Notes: generated by a model from the sequence alone, not told the origin. Shown: positions 25,248 through 35,336, counted from the stretch's first letter. The stretch is 53,485 nt of DNA from Kordiimonadaceae bacterium (GCA_018699075.1 JABIPV010000311.1:1-53485); one strand, 5' to 3'. Program-made: numbers and translations.

Positions 25248-27974
25248 ATGCTGGGAATGGGCAAGATTGCCAAGAAATTATTTGGCACTGCAAATGACAG
25301 ATACCTTAAAGGGCTTGCGCCGCGCATTAAAGCCATCAACGAATTAGAGCCAGAAATTTCGGCACTATCCGATGATCAACTTTTGGGTAAAACCGCAGAA
25401 TTCAGGGCACGCCTTGAAAAGGGAGACACTTTAGACAGTTTACTGGTTGAAGCTTTTGCTGTTGTTCGTGAGGCCGCAGTACGTACTCTTGGTCAGCGTC
25501 ATTATGATGTTCAGCTAATCGGTGGTATCGTCCTTCATGAAGGTCAAATTTCAGAAATGAAAACTGGTGAAGGTAAAACATTAGTCTCGACCCTTGCTGG
25601 ATATTTAAACGCTCTTCCCGCAAAAGGCGTCCACATTGTCACCGTCAATGACTACCTTGCCAGTCGCGACTCCGAATGGATGGGGCAGGTGTACCGATTT
25701 TTAGGTTTGTCTGTCGGATGTATTATTCCTAATATTCCAGACGAAATGAGAAAAGCCGCCTATATGTGCGATGTCACATATGCCACCAATAATGAACTTG
25801 GTTTTGATTACCTTCGCGATAACATGAAATTTCACCCGGATGCTATGGCACAAAGGGGGCAATCATTCGCCATTGTCGATGAAGTTGATAGTATTTTAAT
25901 CGATGAAGCTCGTACCCCGCTTATTATTTCCGGACCAACCGAAGACAAATCAGATTTATATGTATCTGTTGATAAAATAATTCCTGAACTTGAAGATGGC
26001 GATTATGAGCTCGATGAGAAAAGCCGCAGTATTACTCTCACCGAAGAAGGTATGGAGAATTTAGAAGTTATCCTAAAAAAAGCAGGTCTTATTGAATCAG
26101 AAAATATGTATGATTTTGGCAATGTTGCTGTGGTCCATCATGTTAACCAAGCTTTAAAAGCCCATAAATTATTTAAAGCCGAAAAAGATTATATCATCAA
26201 AGACAACGAAATCGTCTTGATTGATGAATTTACAGGACGGATGATGGACGGTCGACGTCTTTCAGAAGGGCTACATCAAGCTATTGAAGCCAAAGAAGGC
26301 GTCGATATTAAAACAGAAAACCAAACGCTTGCCTCTGTTACCTTCCAGAATTATTTCCGCCTTTATGAAAAACTGTCCGGTATGACCGGTACTGCGTCAA
26401 CAGAAGCGTCAGAATTTGGTGATATTTATGGCCTCGGCGTGATTGAAATTCCTACCCATGTTGATATTTCCCGTAAAGATGATCACGATGAAATTTACCG
26501 TACCTCGGACTAAAAATACGCAGCGATTGTTGACAGAATTGAAGAATGTTACAAAACAAACCAGCCTATTCTTGTGGGTACGGTTAGTATTGAAAAATCT
26601 GAATATTTATCTGATATGCTTAAAAAACGCAAAGTTAAGCATAATGTTCTAAACGCCAAATACCACGAAGAAGAAGCCTATATCGTTAGTCAAGCCGGTC
26701 GTTTCGCTGCCGTAACAATTGCTACCAACATGGCCGGACGTGGTACAGATATTCAGCTTGGCGGTAACCTTGATATGCGTATTGAGCGCGAAGTACAAGA
26801 AGATGACGAAAGTAAGCGTCAGAAAAAAATTGAAAAAATTACAGCCGAGATAAAAGAAGAAAAGAGAAAAGTTATTGAGGTTGGCGGTTTATTCGTACTC
26901 GGTACTGAGCGCCATGAAAGTCGGCGGATTGATAACCAGTTGCGCGGCCGCTCTGGACGTCAAGGTGACCCAGGATATTCAAAATTCTTCTTGAGTATGG
27001 AAGATGATCTAATGCGTATTTTTGGCGGTGAACGCATGGACAGTTGGATGCAAAAGCTCGGTTTTGAAGAAGGTGAAAGCCTGACCCATCCATGGCTTAA
27101 TCGTGCGGTTGAAAAATCACAGGAAAAAGTTGAAGCACGAAATTACGATATTCGAAAAACATTGCTTAAGTTTGATAACGTTATGAATGATCAACGCCGC
27201 GCCATATATGATCAACGTAAAGAAGTCATGACCGAAGAAGATTTGGAAGAAACCATAACTGATATTCGTCATGACATCGTAGATGCAATTGTAGAAAATC
27301 ATATTCCACCGCGTAGCTATGCCCAAGATTGGGATACTAAAGGCCTTTCAATTGAAGCAAAACGTCTATTTTCTAAAGATTTCGGCCTAGAGGCATGGTC
27401 AAAAGAAGAAGGCATGGACGGCGAGGGATTTGCCGATCGATTTATCGATGAAGCCGACCGCTTTATGGCCAAACGTTCCGTTGATATTGGCCCGGAAGTA
27501 ATGCGTCAATTGGAACGTACAGTTTTGCTGCAATCCATTGATAGTCATTGGAAAGAACATTTATCACAACTTGATCATTTACGTCAGGTTATCCAACTTC
27601 GTGCTTATGGACAGCGAAATCCGCTTGATGAATATAAAACAGAATCATTTTCAATGTTCGAATCCATGCTCAGAAGCACGCGCGAACATGTAACCATGTT
27701 ACTTTCCCATATTGAAGTTCGACAGCCAGAAGATGTTCCAAAGCTTGGTGAACCTGACCTTGGCAATATGGATGAAAATCACTCTGGAGATCAATCCGCG
27801 TTAAAACCGAATAATCCTGCATGGAAAAATACGCCCCGCAATGCAGCGTGCCCGTGTGGTAGCGGTAAAAAATATAAGCATTGCCATGGTCAAGTGATGG
27901 CAAAAGTAGGACGAAACGACCCTTGCCCGTGCAATAGTGGTAAAAAATATAAACATTGTCACGGGGCGATCTAA
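25248..27974 (+). CDS. secA: Preprotein translocase ATPase SecA, interrupted by an in-frame TAA
   Basis: SecA drives proteins through SecYEG. The frame runs 908 codons, the usual length, but codon 422 is TAA (26511-26513). On both sides the sequence is standard SecA: Walker A MKTGEGKT (104-111), VDEVDSILIDEARTPL, EKLSGMTGTA before the stop; KYAAIVDRIEE, QPILVGTVSIEKSEYL, ATNMAGRGTDI, LRGRSGRQGDPG after it, all in one frame. Conserved sequence continues directly after the stop, so a single substitution of CAA, GAA or AAA explains it. No ribosome-binding site precedes GTG 26574 or later ATGs. The C-terminus has two SEC-C zinc motifs (CPCGSGKKYKHCHG and CPCNSGKKYKHCHG). As secA is essential, a base-calling error is the simplest explanation. 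Confidence 0.95.
26511..26513 (+). other. Internal ochre stop codon in secA
   Basis: TAA follows the codons for EIYRTSD and precedes those for KYAAIVDRIEE. Relatives have a polar residue such as Glu, Gln or Lys at this place. By comparison with E. coli SecA it falls at the boundary of nucleotide-binding domains 1 and 2. The frame is unchanged across it, so this is not an indel. Confidence 0.9.
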
Positions 27975-27989
27975 AAACTAACTTATAAA

Positions 27990-28017
27990 AAAAGCGCTGA
28001 AAATTTTCAGCGCTTTT
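27990..28017. terminator. Bidirectional intrinsic terminator between secA and accA
   Basis: A perfect 28-bp palindrome with GCGCTGAAAA/TTTTCAGCGC arms is flanked by A-runs on the left and T-runs on the right, so it works as a hairpin plus U-tract on both strands. It lies between the convergent ends of secA (27974) and accA (28038). Confidence 0.9.
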
Positions 28018-28037
28018 CAATTAATTACGAATGAAAA

Positions 28038-28991
28038 TTAAAGCCCTACATTGCCCATATTCAAGAACTTTTGATTTCTAAGTTCTTTAATTTTATCTGC
28101 ACTCAATGCAGAAAATTCTTTTAGGGCATTATCAAGTGATTTACGAACCGCTTTCATGGTTTTTTCATGATCCCGGTGCGCACCGCCGATCGGTTCGGGA
28201 ATTACCTCATCAACCACTTCAAGCTTCAACAAATCTTGGGCCGTAATTTTAAGAGCGTTAGCCGCTTCTTCGGCTTTATCATTTGTCCGCCATAATATTG
28301 AGGCGCAGCCTTCCGGTGAGATCACACTATAAACTGCGTGTTCCATCATTAATACTTTGTTTCCAGCAGCAAGGGCGACGGCCCCGCCGGAACCGCCTTC
28401 GCCAACAACAACACTGATAAGTGGCACTTTAACTTTTAAACAGGCTTCCGTGGATCTTGCGATCGCTTCTGCCTGACCGCGTTCTTCTGCGCCAACACCA
28501 GGATAGGCTCCGGCAGTATCCACAAAAGTAATCACTGGGATATTAAATTGATCCGCCAAATTAAATAACCTTATCGCTTTACGAAACCCTTCTGGGCGGG
28601 CCATGCCAAAGTTATGCTTGATCCTGCTTTGTGTATCATTGCCTTTTTCATGGCCAACAACCATCACCGACTGGCCATTAAAACGTCCTATGCCACCAAT
28701 GATCGCGTGATCATCCGCGAAACCACGGTCCCCAGATAACGGCATAAAGTCCGTAAAAAGGTTTTCAATGTAATCAGATAAATGAGGGCGATCCGGATGA
28801 CGCGCAACTTTTATTTTCTCCCATGACGACAATTTGGCATAGGTAGAGCGTAAAAGCTTATCAAGTTTTGCTTCAAGACGTACGACTTCTTCTGCAATGT
28901 TAATTTCATCGCCACTTTCCAAACCTTTGATATCGCGAATACGACTTTCAAGTTCGGCAATAGATTTTTCAAAATCCAAATAAGTTTGCAT
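28038..28991 (-). CDS. accA: Acetyl-CoA carboxylase carboxyltransferase subunit alpha
   Basis: The 317-residue AccA pairs with AccD to move carboxyl from biotin to acetyl-CoA, the first step of fatty acid synthesis. It begins YLDFEKSIAELESRI and has the crotonase-type core with DTAGAYPGVGAEERGQAEAI, VVGEGGSGGAVALAAGNKV and ISPEGCASILWR. The length and ends are normal. xerD is upstream on the same strand but 98 nt away, so accA may have its own promoter. Confidence 0.98.
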   Translation of the reverse strand: MQTYLDFEKSIAELESRIRDIKGLESGDEINIAEEVVRLEAKLDKLLRSTYAKLSSWEKIKVARHPDRPHLSDYIENLFTDFMPLSGDRGFADDHAIIGGIGRFNGQSVMVVGHEKGNDTQSRIKHNFGMARPEGFRKAIRLFNLADQFNIPVITFVDTAGAYPGVGAEERGQAEAIARSTEACLKVKVPLISVVVGEGGSGGAVALAAGNKVLMMEHAVYSVISPEGCASILWRTNDKAEEAANALKITAQDLLKLEVVDEVIPEPIGGAHRDHEKTMKAVRKSLDNALKEFSALSADKIKELRNQKFLNMGNVGL

Positions 28992-29089
28992 ATAATATTA
29001 CTTTACTTTTATTGATCGCAAAAAAGGTCTTATAACTGTAGATGACACATTTTGCGACTAAAAAATTATTCAATAAATGATTTATCCCG

Positions 29090-30034
29090 TTATCTTACAA
29101 GAGGATGCTTGTTTTGTACAAGAGACTTTAGCCTTTCTTCAAGCACATGGGTATATATTTGTGTCGTGCTAATGTCCGAATGACCCAACATTTTCTGCAC
29201 TGCTCTAAGGTCTGCACCATTTGACAGTAAATGTGTGGCAAAAGCATGTCGGACGACATGAGGCGATAATTTTTCACGTGCTATTCCCGCTTGAAGGCCA
29301 AGAGTTTTTAAATTTTGGGCAAAGTGATGCCGCGTGAGATGACCAAGCTTACCGCGCGATGGAAATAACCATTTATTATTCTTATTGCCGTATTTCAACT
29401 GACCTTTGCTATCTTTAACGGATGTCATGACGTCAATATATTGTGAGACGGTGTCTAATGATCGCTGACTAAGGGGAACAAGGCGCTCTTTATTGCCTTT
29501 ACCACGCACATAAATATACGGCTCCCCACTACGGAACACATTTCGCGGCAGGCTAACCAGTTCAGAAACACGAAGTCCCGTTGCATAGAGCAGTTCTATC
29601 ATCGCCCGAAGTCTTAAATCATTGATATGCCCGTTATCCTTGACATTTTGATCTGCCGTTTTGAGTAAGGAAGAAACTTGCTTCTCGCTTAATAACTTAG
29701 GAAGTGACCGCCCAATATTAGGGCTGTCCAGATCTAATGCCGGATTATCCTCACGCAAGCCCTCTGCATACAAAAATTTAAAAAATTGTCTAAGACAAGA
29801 AAGTTTGCGAGCGGCAGTACTGGCAGCAAAGCCTTTTTTCTCAAGCAATGTTAGGTACTTACGTAAGTCGTCTCGGCTGACATTATTTAATATTTGGCCA
29901 GACTTATTCGAAACAAAGTTTCTAAATTGTTCTAGATCGCGGGTATAGGATTGAATTGTGTTTAAAGATGCCGCCCGTTCGGTCAAAATCATTTCCAAGA
30001 AAGTGTCTATGAGATCTTGATCATTAGAACTCAT
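29090..30034 (-). CDS. xerD: Site-specific tyrosine recombinase XerD
   Basis: This recombinase of about 314 residues resolves chromosome dimers at dif together with XerC. It has an N-terminal SAM-like core-binding domain (about 1-100) and a catalytic domain with Arg in TGLRVSELVSL, Lys in VRGKGNKERLVPL, HxxR in HVVRHAFATHLL, His in LGHSDISTTQ and the Tyr in IYTHV. The frame is open to 30058, but MSSNDQDLI at 30034 is taken as the start; it overlaps the end of the upstream 649-residue gene. XerD rather than XerC is favoured by the neighbours (accA, aroK) and sequence feel, not proven. Confidence 0.93.
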   Translation of the reverse strand: MSSNDQDLIDTFLEMILTERAASLNTIQSYTRDLEQFRNFVSNKSGQILNNVSRDDLRKYLTLLEKKGFAASTAARKLSCLRQFFKFLYAEGLREDNPALDLDSPNIGRSLPKLLSEKQVSSLLKTADQNVKDNGHINDLRLRAMIELLYATGLRVSELVSLPRNVFRSGEPYIYVRGKGNKERLVPLSQRSLDTVSQYIDVMTSVKDSKGQLKYGNKNNKWLFPSRGKLGHLTRHHFAQNLKTLGLQAGIAREKLSPHVVRHAFATHLLSNGADLRAVQKMLGHSDISTTQIYTHVLEERLKSLVQNKHPLVR

Positions 30035-31973
30035 TGGCGGACATCGCTTCAATGGCAATGTTGCGGGCCTCTTTCTCTAGGCCAAAACTTCTGAGTGTAC
30101 GAATAATAACGCTAATGCCCGATGCATCAAGCTTACCCGGCCCATCTGGGCTCATGGCGATAAGGCTTAGAATGATTGATTGAGCGCCCTTATCTTCTCC
30201 GATCGATTTCATCAGATCCCGCCACACACCCAGAGGAATAGAATGGCGGTTTTCAGCTTGTTTTTCAGTAATAAGTTCAAGCCACTTATCTTCGGAAACT
30301 TCATATTGAAACGCTTCGGCAATGGCATAAAAAAGAACGGCTTTGCTATCCCGACTTTCCGGAGCTAAAACCATTTGGCCGTTCCACCAAAGTTCAATTA
30401 TATCTTCTGTCCATGGAATTTCACCTTTATCACTGGCAAGCAATACAAGTGGCCATATATTTATAAGCGCACGAGTGGATTCCGCATCACCACTGACGGC
30501 ACTACGACGAATAAAATCATACCATTCGGTTGCTTTATCAATTTCGCCGCCCAGCAAAAGACCGCGTGTAATATGATGGGCATGGTTTATCAAGCGATCA
30601 TTTGGTGTAAGCGACAACAAAGTATTTATATTTAATTTTGCTTTACGCGGTAAATCATTTGTGAGCAGGGCCCTGGTCCAAATCTCGTTTAAAATTTCTG
30701 CTTTATCGATATCAATGATTTGTTTAGATGCCGCCTGATAGAGCAATGCATCCGCCAAAGGACGATCATCATTTGACACCATCATTAATGCATTATCCAG
30801 TTCTGGCGCAGAGAATTCCTGTAGATCGTATATATCACTCAGAACATCAACAGAAATTCCCCCGGACAGATAGCTTTTGACTGCGGCCTGGAAACGATTA
30901 TCGATCGACATATTCGGGTTAATCACCAGCGCACTTAACACAAGTGGCGAACTGCTTTCGATCAGCTGTGCTTCGATGGGCTGATCCAGCAATGACAAAA
31001 TTGTATAATTTAAAGGCTCCAAAGTCGTAAGCCCACGGCTTATAAAATTAGGCCGCACGGCTGGATCTTCCATCAAAATACTGATTAGATCAAAAAATAC
31101 GAAATCGATGTTGCTGTTTTCATTCAATAGATCTAATGCGATTTGGGCCCCGGTATTATCCGCTTCAAGTACCAGACAAAAAGTCTGCATTTTCTGCCAA
31201 AATATAGCATCCGTTTCAATTTCTGAAGATTTTGCCAAATCCGTCATCTGACAGGCGCCAATAATATCCCCGCCGAGCATTAATATTTCAGCGTTACGTT
31301 TATTAATTTCAAGCTGTTGTTCAGACATATTTTGAATGAAGGAAACGACATCAGATAAGTTTCCCCGTTCAATCAGTTTTGAAACACGTAAATTTATAAA
31401 TTTTGTTAAGGCCTCTTCATCATACCCATTTGTGGGGATCAGTTCTGAAACCCTATTAATTTCTGTTACCTCAAGCGGAGCATCCGTTTTCCCAGTTGGT
31501 GCTGCTGCCAATGATAATAATAATTTTTTTGAAATATCGTCCATTGCTGGCGATTTAATTGGTAATTTTAAAACCTCTAAGAGACTGGCAATCTTATCAT
31601 ACGTTGAACGACTCCATATGGATTTTGAAAAACCGCCATCATCTTCGCTAAGTATTCCAAAAATTGATTTATCTTCAATCTCAATTTCTATATCCGTATC
31701 GATGCCAGTAAGTTCCGGATTTTCGTCATTAATAACACTATCAGCATTATTCAGGCGCTCCTCTGCGCGAACGACAATTTCATCATCGCTTGGAAAATAT
31801 GGCCCGGCAACCCCCGAAGGAAACAAAATTGATCTTGGTTCACTTTCTGCTTCGGGAATTACCTGTGCCTGTGCATAGGCTTTATCGGAAAAAGGAGCAA
31901 CCGCCATTATTCCTATATAAATCAGTACACATTTAAATATTTTTTTATTTAGTGAAGAAAGCGTGTTGCTCAT
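30024..31973 (-). CDS. Large exported helical protein of unknown function
   Basis: I do not recognise this 649-residue protein. A cleavable signal peptide is likely: basic start (LNKKIFK), hydrophobic core CVLIYIGIMAVAPF and AYAQA cleavage near residue 36. An acidic linker follows, then long, regular helical stretches without Cys motifs, suggestive of a TPR/HEAT-type alpha solenoid in the periplasm. Related positions in alphaproteobacterial genomes, between xerD and aroK, carry proteins of similar size described only as hypothetical. It overlaps xerD by 11 nt and follows a 46-residue membrane protein by 24 nt, so the three probably form an operon. Confidence 0.8.
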   Translation of the reverse strand: MSNTLSSLNKKIFKCVLIYIGIMAVAPFSDKAYAQAQVIPEAESEPRSILFPSGVAGPYFPSDDEIVVRAEERLNNADSVINDENPELTGIDTDIEIEIEDKSIFGILSEDDGGFSKSIWSRSTYDKIASLLEVLKLPIKSPAMDDISKKLLLSLAAAPTGKTDAPLEVTEINRVSELIPTNGYDEEALTKFINLRVSKLIERGNLSDVVSFIQNMSEQQLEINKRNAEILMLGGDIIGACQMTDLAKSSEIETDAIFWQKMQTFCLVLEADNTGAQIALDLLNENSNIDFVFFDLISILMEDPAVRPNFISRGLTTLEPLNYTILSLLDQPIEAQLIESSSPLVLSALVINPNMSIDNRFQAAVKSYLSGGISVDVLSDIYDLQEFSAPELDNALMMVSNDDRPLADALLYQAASKQIIDIDKAEILNEIWTRALLTNDLPRKAKLNINTLLSLTPNDRLINHAHHITRGLLLGGEIDKATEWYDFIRRSAVSGDAESTRALINIWPLVLLASDKGEIPWTEDIIELWWNGQMVLAPESRDSKAVLFYAIAEAFQYEVSEDKWLELITEKQAENRHSIPLGVWRDLMKSIGEDKGAQSIILSLIAMSPDGPGKLDASGISVIIRTLRSFGLEKEARNIAIEAMSANEF

Positions 31974-31997
31974 GTTAATTCCATTTAAGTAATATAT

Positions 31998-32138
31998 TTA
32001 ATTAGGAAACATGTCATTTGGGAGGGTTTTTTCCACCCGTTCCGAAGGTGCTGGTATATCCGCTGTCATCAGATATATACCTGCGCCGACAACACTTAAC
32101 AGAATTAAAAGAATTAGGATTAGCCATAACTTTGCCAT
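31998..32138 (-). CDS. Small single-pass membrane protein (46 residues)
   Basis: An ORF of 46 codons begins with MAKLWLILILLILLSVVGAG, a clear hydrophobic segment, followed by YLMTADIPAPSERVEKTLPN and a short end. It fits a single-pass inner-membrane or secretory small protein with its C-terminus outside. It is followed after 24 nt by the 649-residue exported protein on the same strand. The codon usage and the sharply bounded hydrophobic/polar split suggest a real gene. The remaining 146 nt to the divergent aroK gene (32139-32284) must hold the promoters; none is obvious. Confidence 0.7.
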   Translation of the reverse strand: MAKLWLILILLILLSVVGAGIYLMTADIPAPSERVEKTLPNDMFPN

Positions 32139-32284
32139 TGGTATAATTGCCTCAGTAATATTATAAAAAGTATTCTAAAATTTCAGTGATCATATTAGCC
32201 ATGTATTCACACAAGGTAAAGATGGTAGAAAAATATGTTTATTTCGTGGCTAAACAGACTAAAGAGATGTAAATAGTAGGTATA

Positions 32285-32962
32285 ATGAATAATTTAAAAA
32301 GAAAAAGAAAAAAAAGCGTTCTGCCGCGATTAAGATACCCTTTACGTAAAAGTATTACACTAGTTGGGCTAATGGGATGCGGAAAAACCACCGTCGGCGT
32401 ACGTTTGGCACGCCGCTTAAACATTAATTTTGTTGATAGCGACCACGAAATAGAAGCCGCCGCAGGGCATTCCGTTGCAGAAATTTTTGAAAAGTTCGGC
32501 GAAGAAGATTTCAGAAAAGGTGAGCGCAAAGTCATAAACCGCCTTATTAACCAAGATAAGAATATCGTACTCGGCACCGGTGGTGGCGCTTTTATGGACA
32601 GCAAGACCCGAGGACGGCTTCTTAAAAATTCAATCGTCATATGGTTAAAAGTTGATGTAGACCTCCTTGTTGAAAGAACTGGCAGACGAGACACGCGCCC
32701 ATTATTAAAAACAGGAAGCCCTCGGAAAATTTTGCAAAAATTAACTGAGGAACGCTATCCAGTATATAAAGAAGCCCATATCACTGTTGAAAGCGGTCAG
32801 GGCACGCATGATAAAGTGGTAAATGATGTAATTTGGAAGTTAAATAAATATCTAGCCTTAGAGAAAAAGAAATATCATAGACGTATAGCGCGTCAAAGAG
32901 CGCGTATGATAAAAGAGCAAAAGAACCCGGTGCAGGAAAATGATACAAATAACAAAAGTTAA
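32285..32962 (+). CDS. aroK: Shikimate kinase
   Basis: The 225-residue protein phosphorylates shikimate. It has Walker A GLMGCGKTT (28-36), the shikimate-binding DSDHEIE, FRKGERKVI and GTGGGAF, and the lid RRDTRPLL. It is longer than the usual 170-190 residues: the N-terminus is strongly basic (LKRKRKK) and a basic, Gln-rich tail follows residue 190 (KKKYHRRIARQRARMIKEQ). It overlaps aroB by 23 nt, a standard aroK-aroB pair. Confidence 0.95.
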   Translation: MNNLKRKRKKSVLPRLRYPLRKSITLVGLMGCGKTTVGVRLARRLNINFVDSDHEIEAAAGHSVAEIFEKFGEEDFRKGERKVINRLINQDKNIVLGTGGGAFMDSKTRGRLLKNSIVIWLKVDVDLLVERTGRRDTRPLLKTGSPRKILQKLTEERYPVYKEAHITVESGQGTHDKVVNDVIWKLNKYLALEKKKYHRRIARQRARMIKEQKNPVQENDTNNKS

Positions 32963-34049
32963 TCTTGGTGAGCGTAGTTACGAAATACTAGTTGGTGAAA
33001 ACTTACTAGATAATGCGGCTGAATATATTTGCCCTCATTTAAAGCGATCTAAGACCGTTATTATAACCGATGAAAATGTTGCTACACACCAATTATCCCG
33101 ATTGGAAAACAACTTTTCAGCAAATAATATCGGCTTTACAACAATCGTTCTTTCCGCTGGCGAAGCAACGAAATCCTTCAGCATGCTTGAAGAGCTTCTC
33201 AATTTACTGCTCGAACAACGACTTGAGCGTAGTGACACTATCATTGCCTTAGGAGGCGGTGTGATTGGTGACCTTGTCGGCTTTGCTGCAAGCGTATATC
33301 TGAGGGGAATTAACTTTATACAAATTCCAACGACTTTGCTTGCACAAGTGGATAGTTCCGTTGGCGGCAAAACCGGTATTAATAGCAATTATGGCAAGAA
33401 CCTCATAGGAGCGTTTCATCAGCCGCAATTAGTGTTGATAGATGTTACAACTCTAGAAACACTAGACCCACGCCATATTATTTCTGGTTACTCGGAAATT
33501 GTCAAATACGGCCTTATTAACGATCAAGCTTTTTTCAATTGGCTTTTAAAAAATGGTAAGAAACTAATATCTGAAGAAAATCATGAGCAACGAGCATTTC
33601 GTACACAGGCAATTATTAAAAGCTGCGAAGCAAAAGCCGCTGTCGTTGCTGATGATGAAAAAGAAGCCGGTTCACGTGCCCTTCTGAATTTAGGGCATAC
33701 ATTTGGTCACGCTTTAGAAGCTGAAAATGGCTATAATGATAATTTGTTCCATGGCGAAGCCGTTGCCATGGGGATGATACTTGCCTTTAAACTTTCCTTA
33801 AAAATGGGATTTTGCCCTGCCGAAGATGTAGCGCAAATCGAACATCATTTTGAAGATGTGGGCGCCCAAAGTATAAGCCAGTTTAATTTTAATGTTGATC
33901 GTTTATTAGAACATATGAAAGGCGATAAGAAAATGTCAGATGGCAAATTAACCTTCGTTATCGCCAATGGCATAGGCTCCGCATTTTTATCAAAAGACGT
34001 AAATATGGAAGATGTAAAAGATGTACTTGAACAAGCGCTTAAAGGATAA
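32940..34049 (+). CDS. aroB: 3-dehydroquinate synthase
   Basis: The 369-residue NAD- and metal-dependent enzyme makes dehydroquinate for aromatic amino acids. Conserved blocks are the NAD site LGGGVIGDLVGFAASVYLRG, PTTLLAQVDSSVGGKTGIN, the metal ligands in SEIVKYG (Glu), LNLGHTFGHALE (His) and the later FHGEAVAMGM (His). Translation is coupled to aroK by overlap, and a CNNM/CorC gene starts 9 nt after its stop. Confidence 0.97.
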   Translation: MIQITKVNLGERSYEILVGENLLDNAAEYICPHLKRSKTVIITDENVATHQLSRLENNFSANNIGFTTIVLSAGEATKSFSMLEELLNLLLEQRLERSDTIIALGGGVIGDLVGFAASVYLRGINFIQIPTTLLAQVDSSVGGKTGINSNYGKNLIGAFHQPQLVLIDVTTLETLDPRHIISGYSEIVKYGLINDQAFFNWLLKNGKKLISEENHEQRAFRTQAIIKSCEAKAAVVADDEKEAGSRALLNLGHTFGHALEAENGYNDNLFHGEAVAMGMILAFKLSLKMGFCPAEDVAQIEHHFEDVGAQSISQFNFNVDRLLEHMKGDKKMSDGKLTFVIANGIGSAFLSKDVNMEDVKDVLEQALKG

Positions 34050-34058
34050 GTAGAGCTT

Positions 34059-35336
34059 ATGGAAGTGGAACTTATCACAGCATTGGTCGTCATAATATTA
34101 CTGATTATTTTTTCAGGCTTTTTTTCCGGCTCAGAAACATCTCTTACGGCAACATCAGCCTCAAACATGCATAAGTTATCCAAAGAAGGTAGCACGCGCG
34201 CCCGTCTTGTGGAAAAGCTAATCGCCGACCCTGAAAGTTTGATAGGTGCTATATTGCTTGGCAATAATCTGGTTAATATTTTGGCTTCTGCGCTAGCCAC
34301 ATATTTCTTTATTGGCTTTTTTGGAGAAATTGGCGTTGTTTACGCCACTATTGTAATGACGCTTATTGTGCTCATTTTTGCCGAGGTTATGCCCAAAACA
34401 TATGCGATTGCCAATCCGGAAAGGATGGCGTTAAAAGTTGCCCCGCTTATCAATTTCATCGTCATTATATTCTCGCCTGTCGTCCACCTCATCCAACTGA
34501 TTGCACGTGCCAGCCTGCGCCTTATCGGTATCAATATAAAAGATAGCCAAAAAGTATTAAGTCCCGAAGATGAAATACGCGGTGCCATTGACCTTCAAGC
34601 ACATGAAGGTGGTATTATTAAAGAACATAAAGATATGCTGGCGGGCATTCTGGATTTAGATGAAATAAGTCTTGAAGATGTTATGGTTCACAGAAAAAAC
34701 GTTGAAACCATTAATGCCGCCGATGATATTGGTGAGATTTTCGAACAGATCGTCGGCAGTTCTTATACGCGCCTTCCTCTCTGGGAAGAAAATCAAGATA
34801 ACATTATTGGTGTCGTGCATGCAAAAGACGTTTTAAGAGTAACACGTAAGGGCAACGGAACCTTTACACACCAAATGTTAAGAGACATTGCCATTAAACC
34901 TTGGTTTGCGCCGGAAACAACAAGTTTACGCGAACAGTTAAAAATGTTTTTGGCAAAGAAATCACATTTTGCCTTGGTGGTTGATGAATATGGAGCGCTA
35001 ATGGGCGTCATTACGCTTGAAGATATTTTAGAAGAAATTGTTGGCGATATCACAGATGAACATGACACATTAGGCAGCGATATAGAGGTTTTAAAATCAG
35101 GGGCGATTATCGTCGAAGGGACGATGCCAATACGCGATCTTAATCGTCAATTTAATTGGAATTTAAACGACGATGAAGCCATTACTATTGCGGGCTATAT
35201 TATTGATCAGGCAGAAATCATTCCTTTACCAGGCCAAATATTTGACATAAATGGCTTTAAGTTAAAAATATTAAAGCGCAAACGAAATCAAATTACCCAA
35301 GTAAAGATAATCCCTCCAGATCAAGATGAGCTTTAA
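34059..35336 (+). CDS. CNNM/CorC-type membrane protein (DUF21 + CBS pair + CorC_HlyC)
   Basis: The 425-residue protein has an N-terminal DUF21 membrane domain (about 1-190) with several hydrophobic segments including VVIILLIIFSGFFSGSETSL, the family signature GSETSLTA, then a CBS pair (VMVHRKNVETINAADDIGEI, FALVVDEYGALMGVITLEDILEE) and a C-terminal CorC_HlyC domain. Such proteins are magnesium/cobalt transporters or exporters often mislabelled hemolysin. It is probably co-transcribed with aroKB. Its stop overlaps the end of the convergent XRE gene by 4 nt. Confidence 0.93.
   Translation: MEVELITALVVIILLIIFSGFFSGSETSLTATSASNMHKLSKEGSTRARLVEKLIADPESLIGAILLGNNLVNILASALATYFFIGFFGEIGVVYATIVMTLIVLIFAEVMPKTYAIANPERMALKVAPLINFIVIIFSPVVHLIQLIARASLRLIGINIKDSQKVLSPEDEIRGAIDLQAHEGGIIKEHKDMLAGILDLDEISLEDVMVHRKNVETINAADDIGEIFEQIVGSSYTRLPLWEENQDNIIGVVHAKDVLRVTRKGNGTFTHQMLRDIAIKPWFAPETTSLREQLKMFLAKKSHFALVVDEYGALMGVITLEDILEEIVGDITDEHDTLGSDIEVLKSGAIIVEGTMPIRDLNRQFNWNLNDDEAITIAGYIIDQAEIIPLPGQIFDINGFKLKILKRKRNQITQVKIIPPDQDEL

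Noticed and set aside
26443..26652. A programmed frameshift as explanation for the broken secA.
   Set aside because: Both halves are in the same frame and an overlapping out-of-frame ORF there has no SecA similarity; a single stop codon is the only defect.
29270..29290. A third parS site near TTTCACGTGC.
   Set aside because: Only the central CACGTG and one half match; it is inside xerD and lacks the right-hand half-site.
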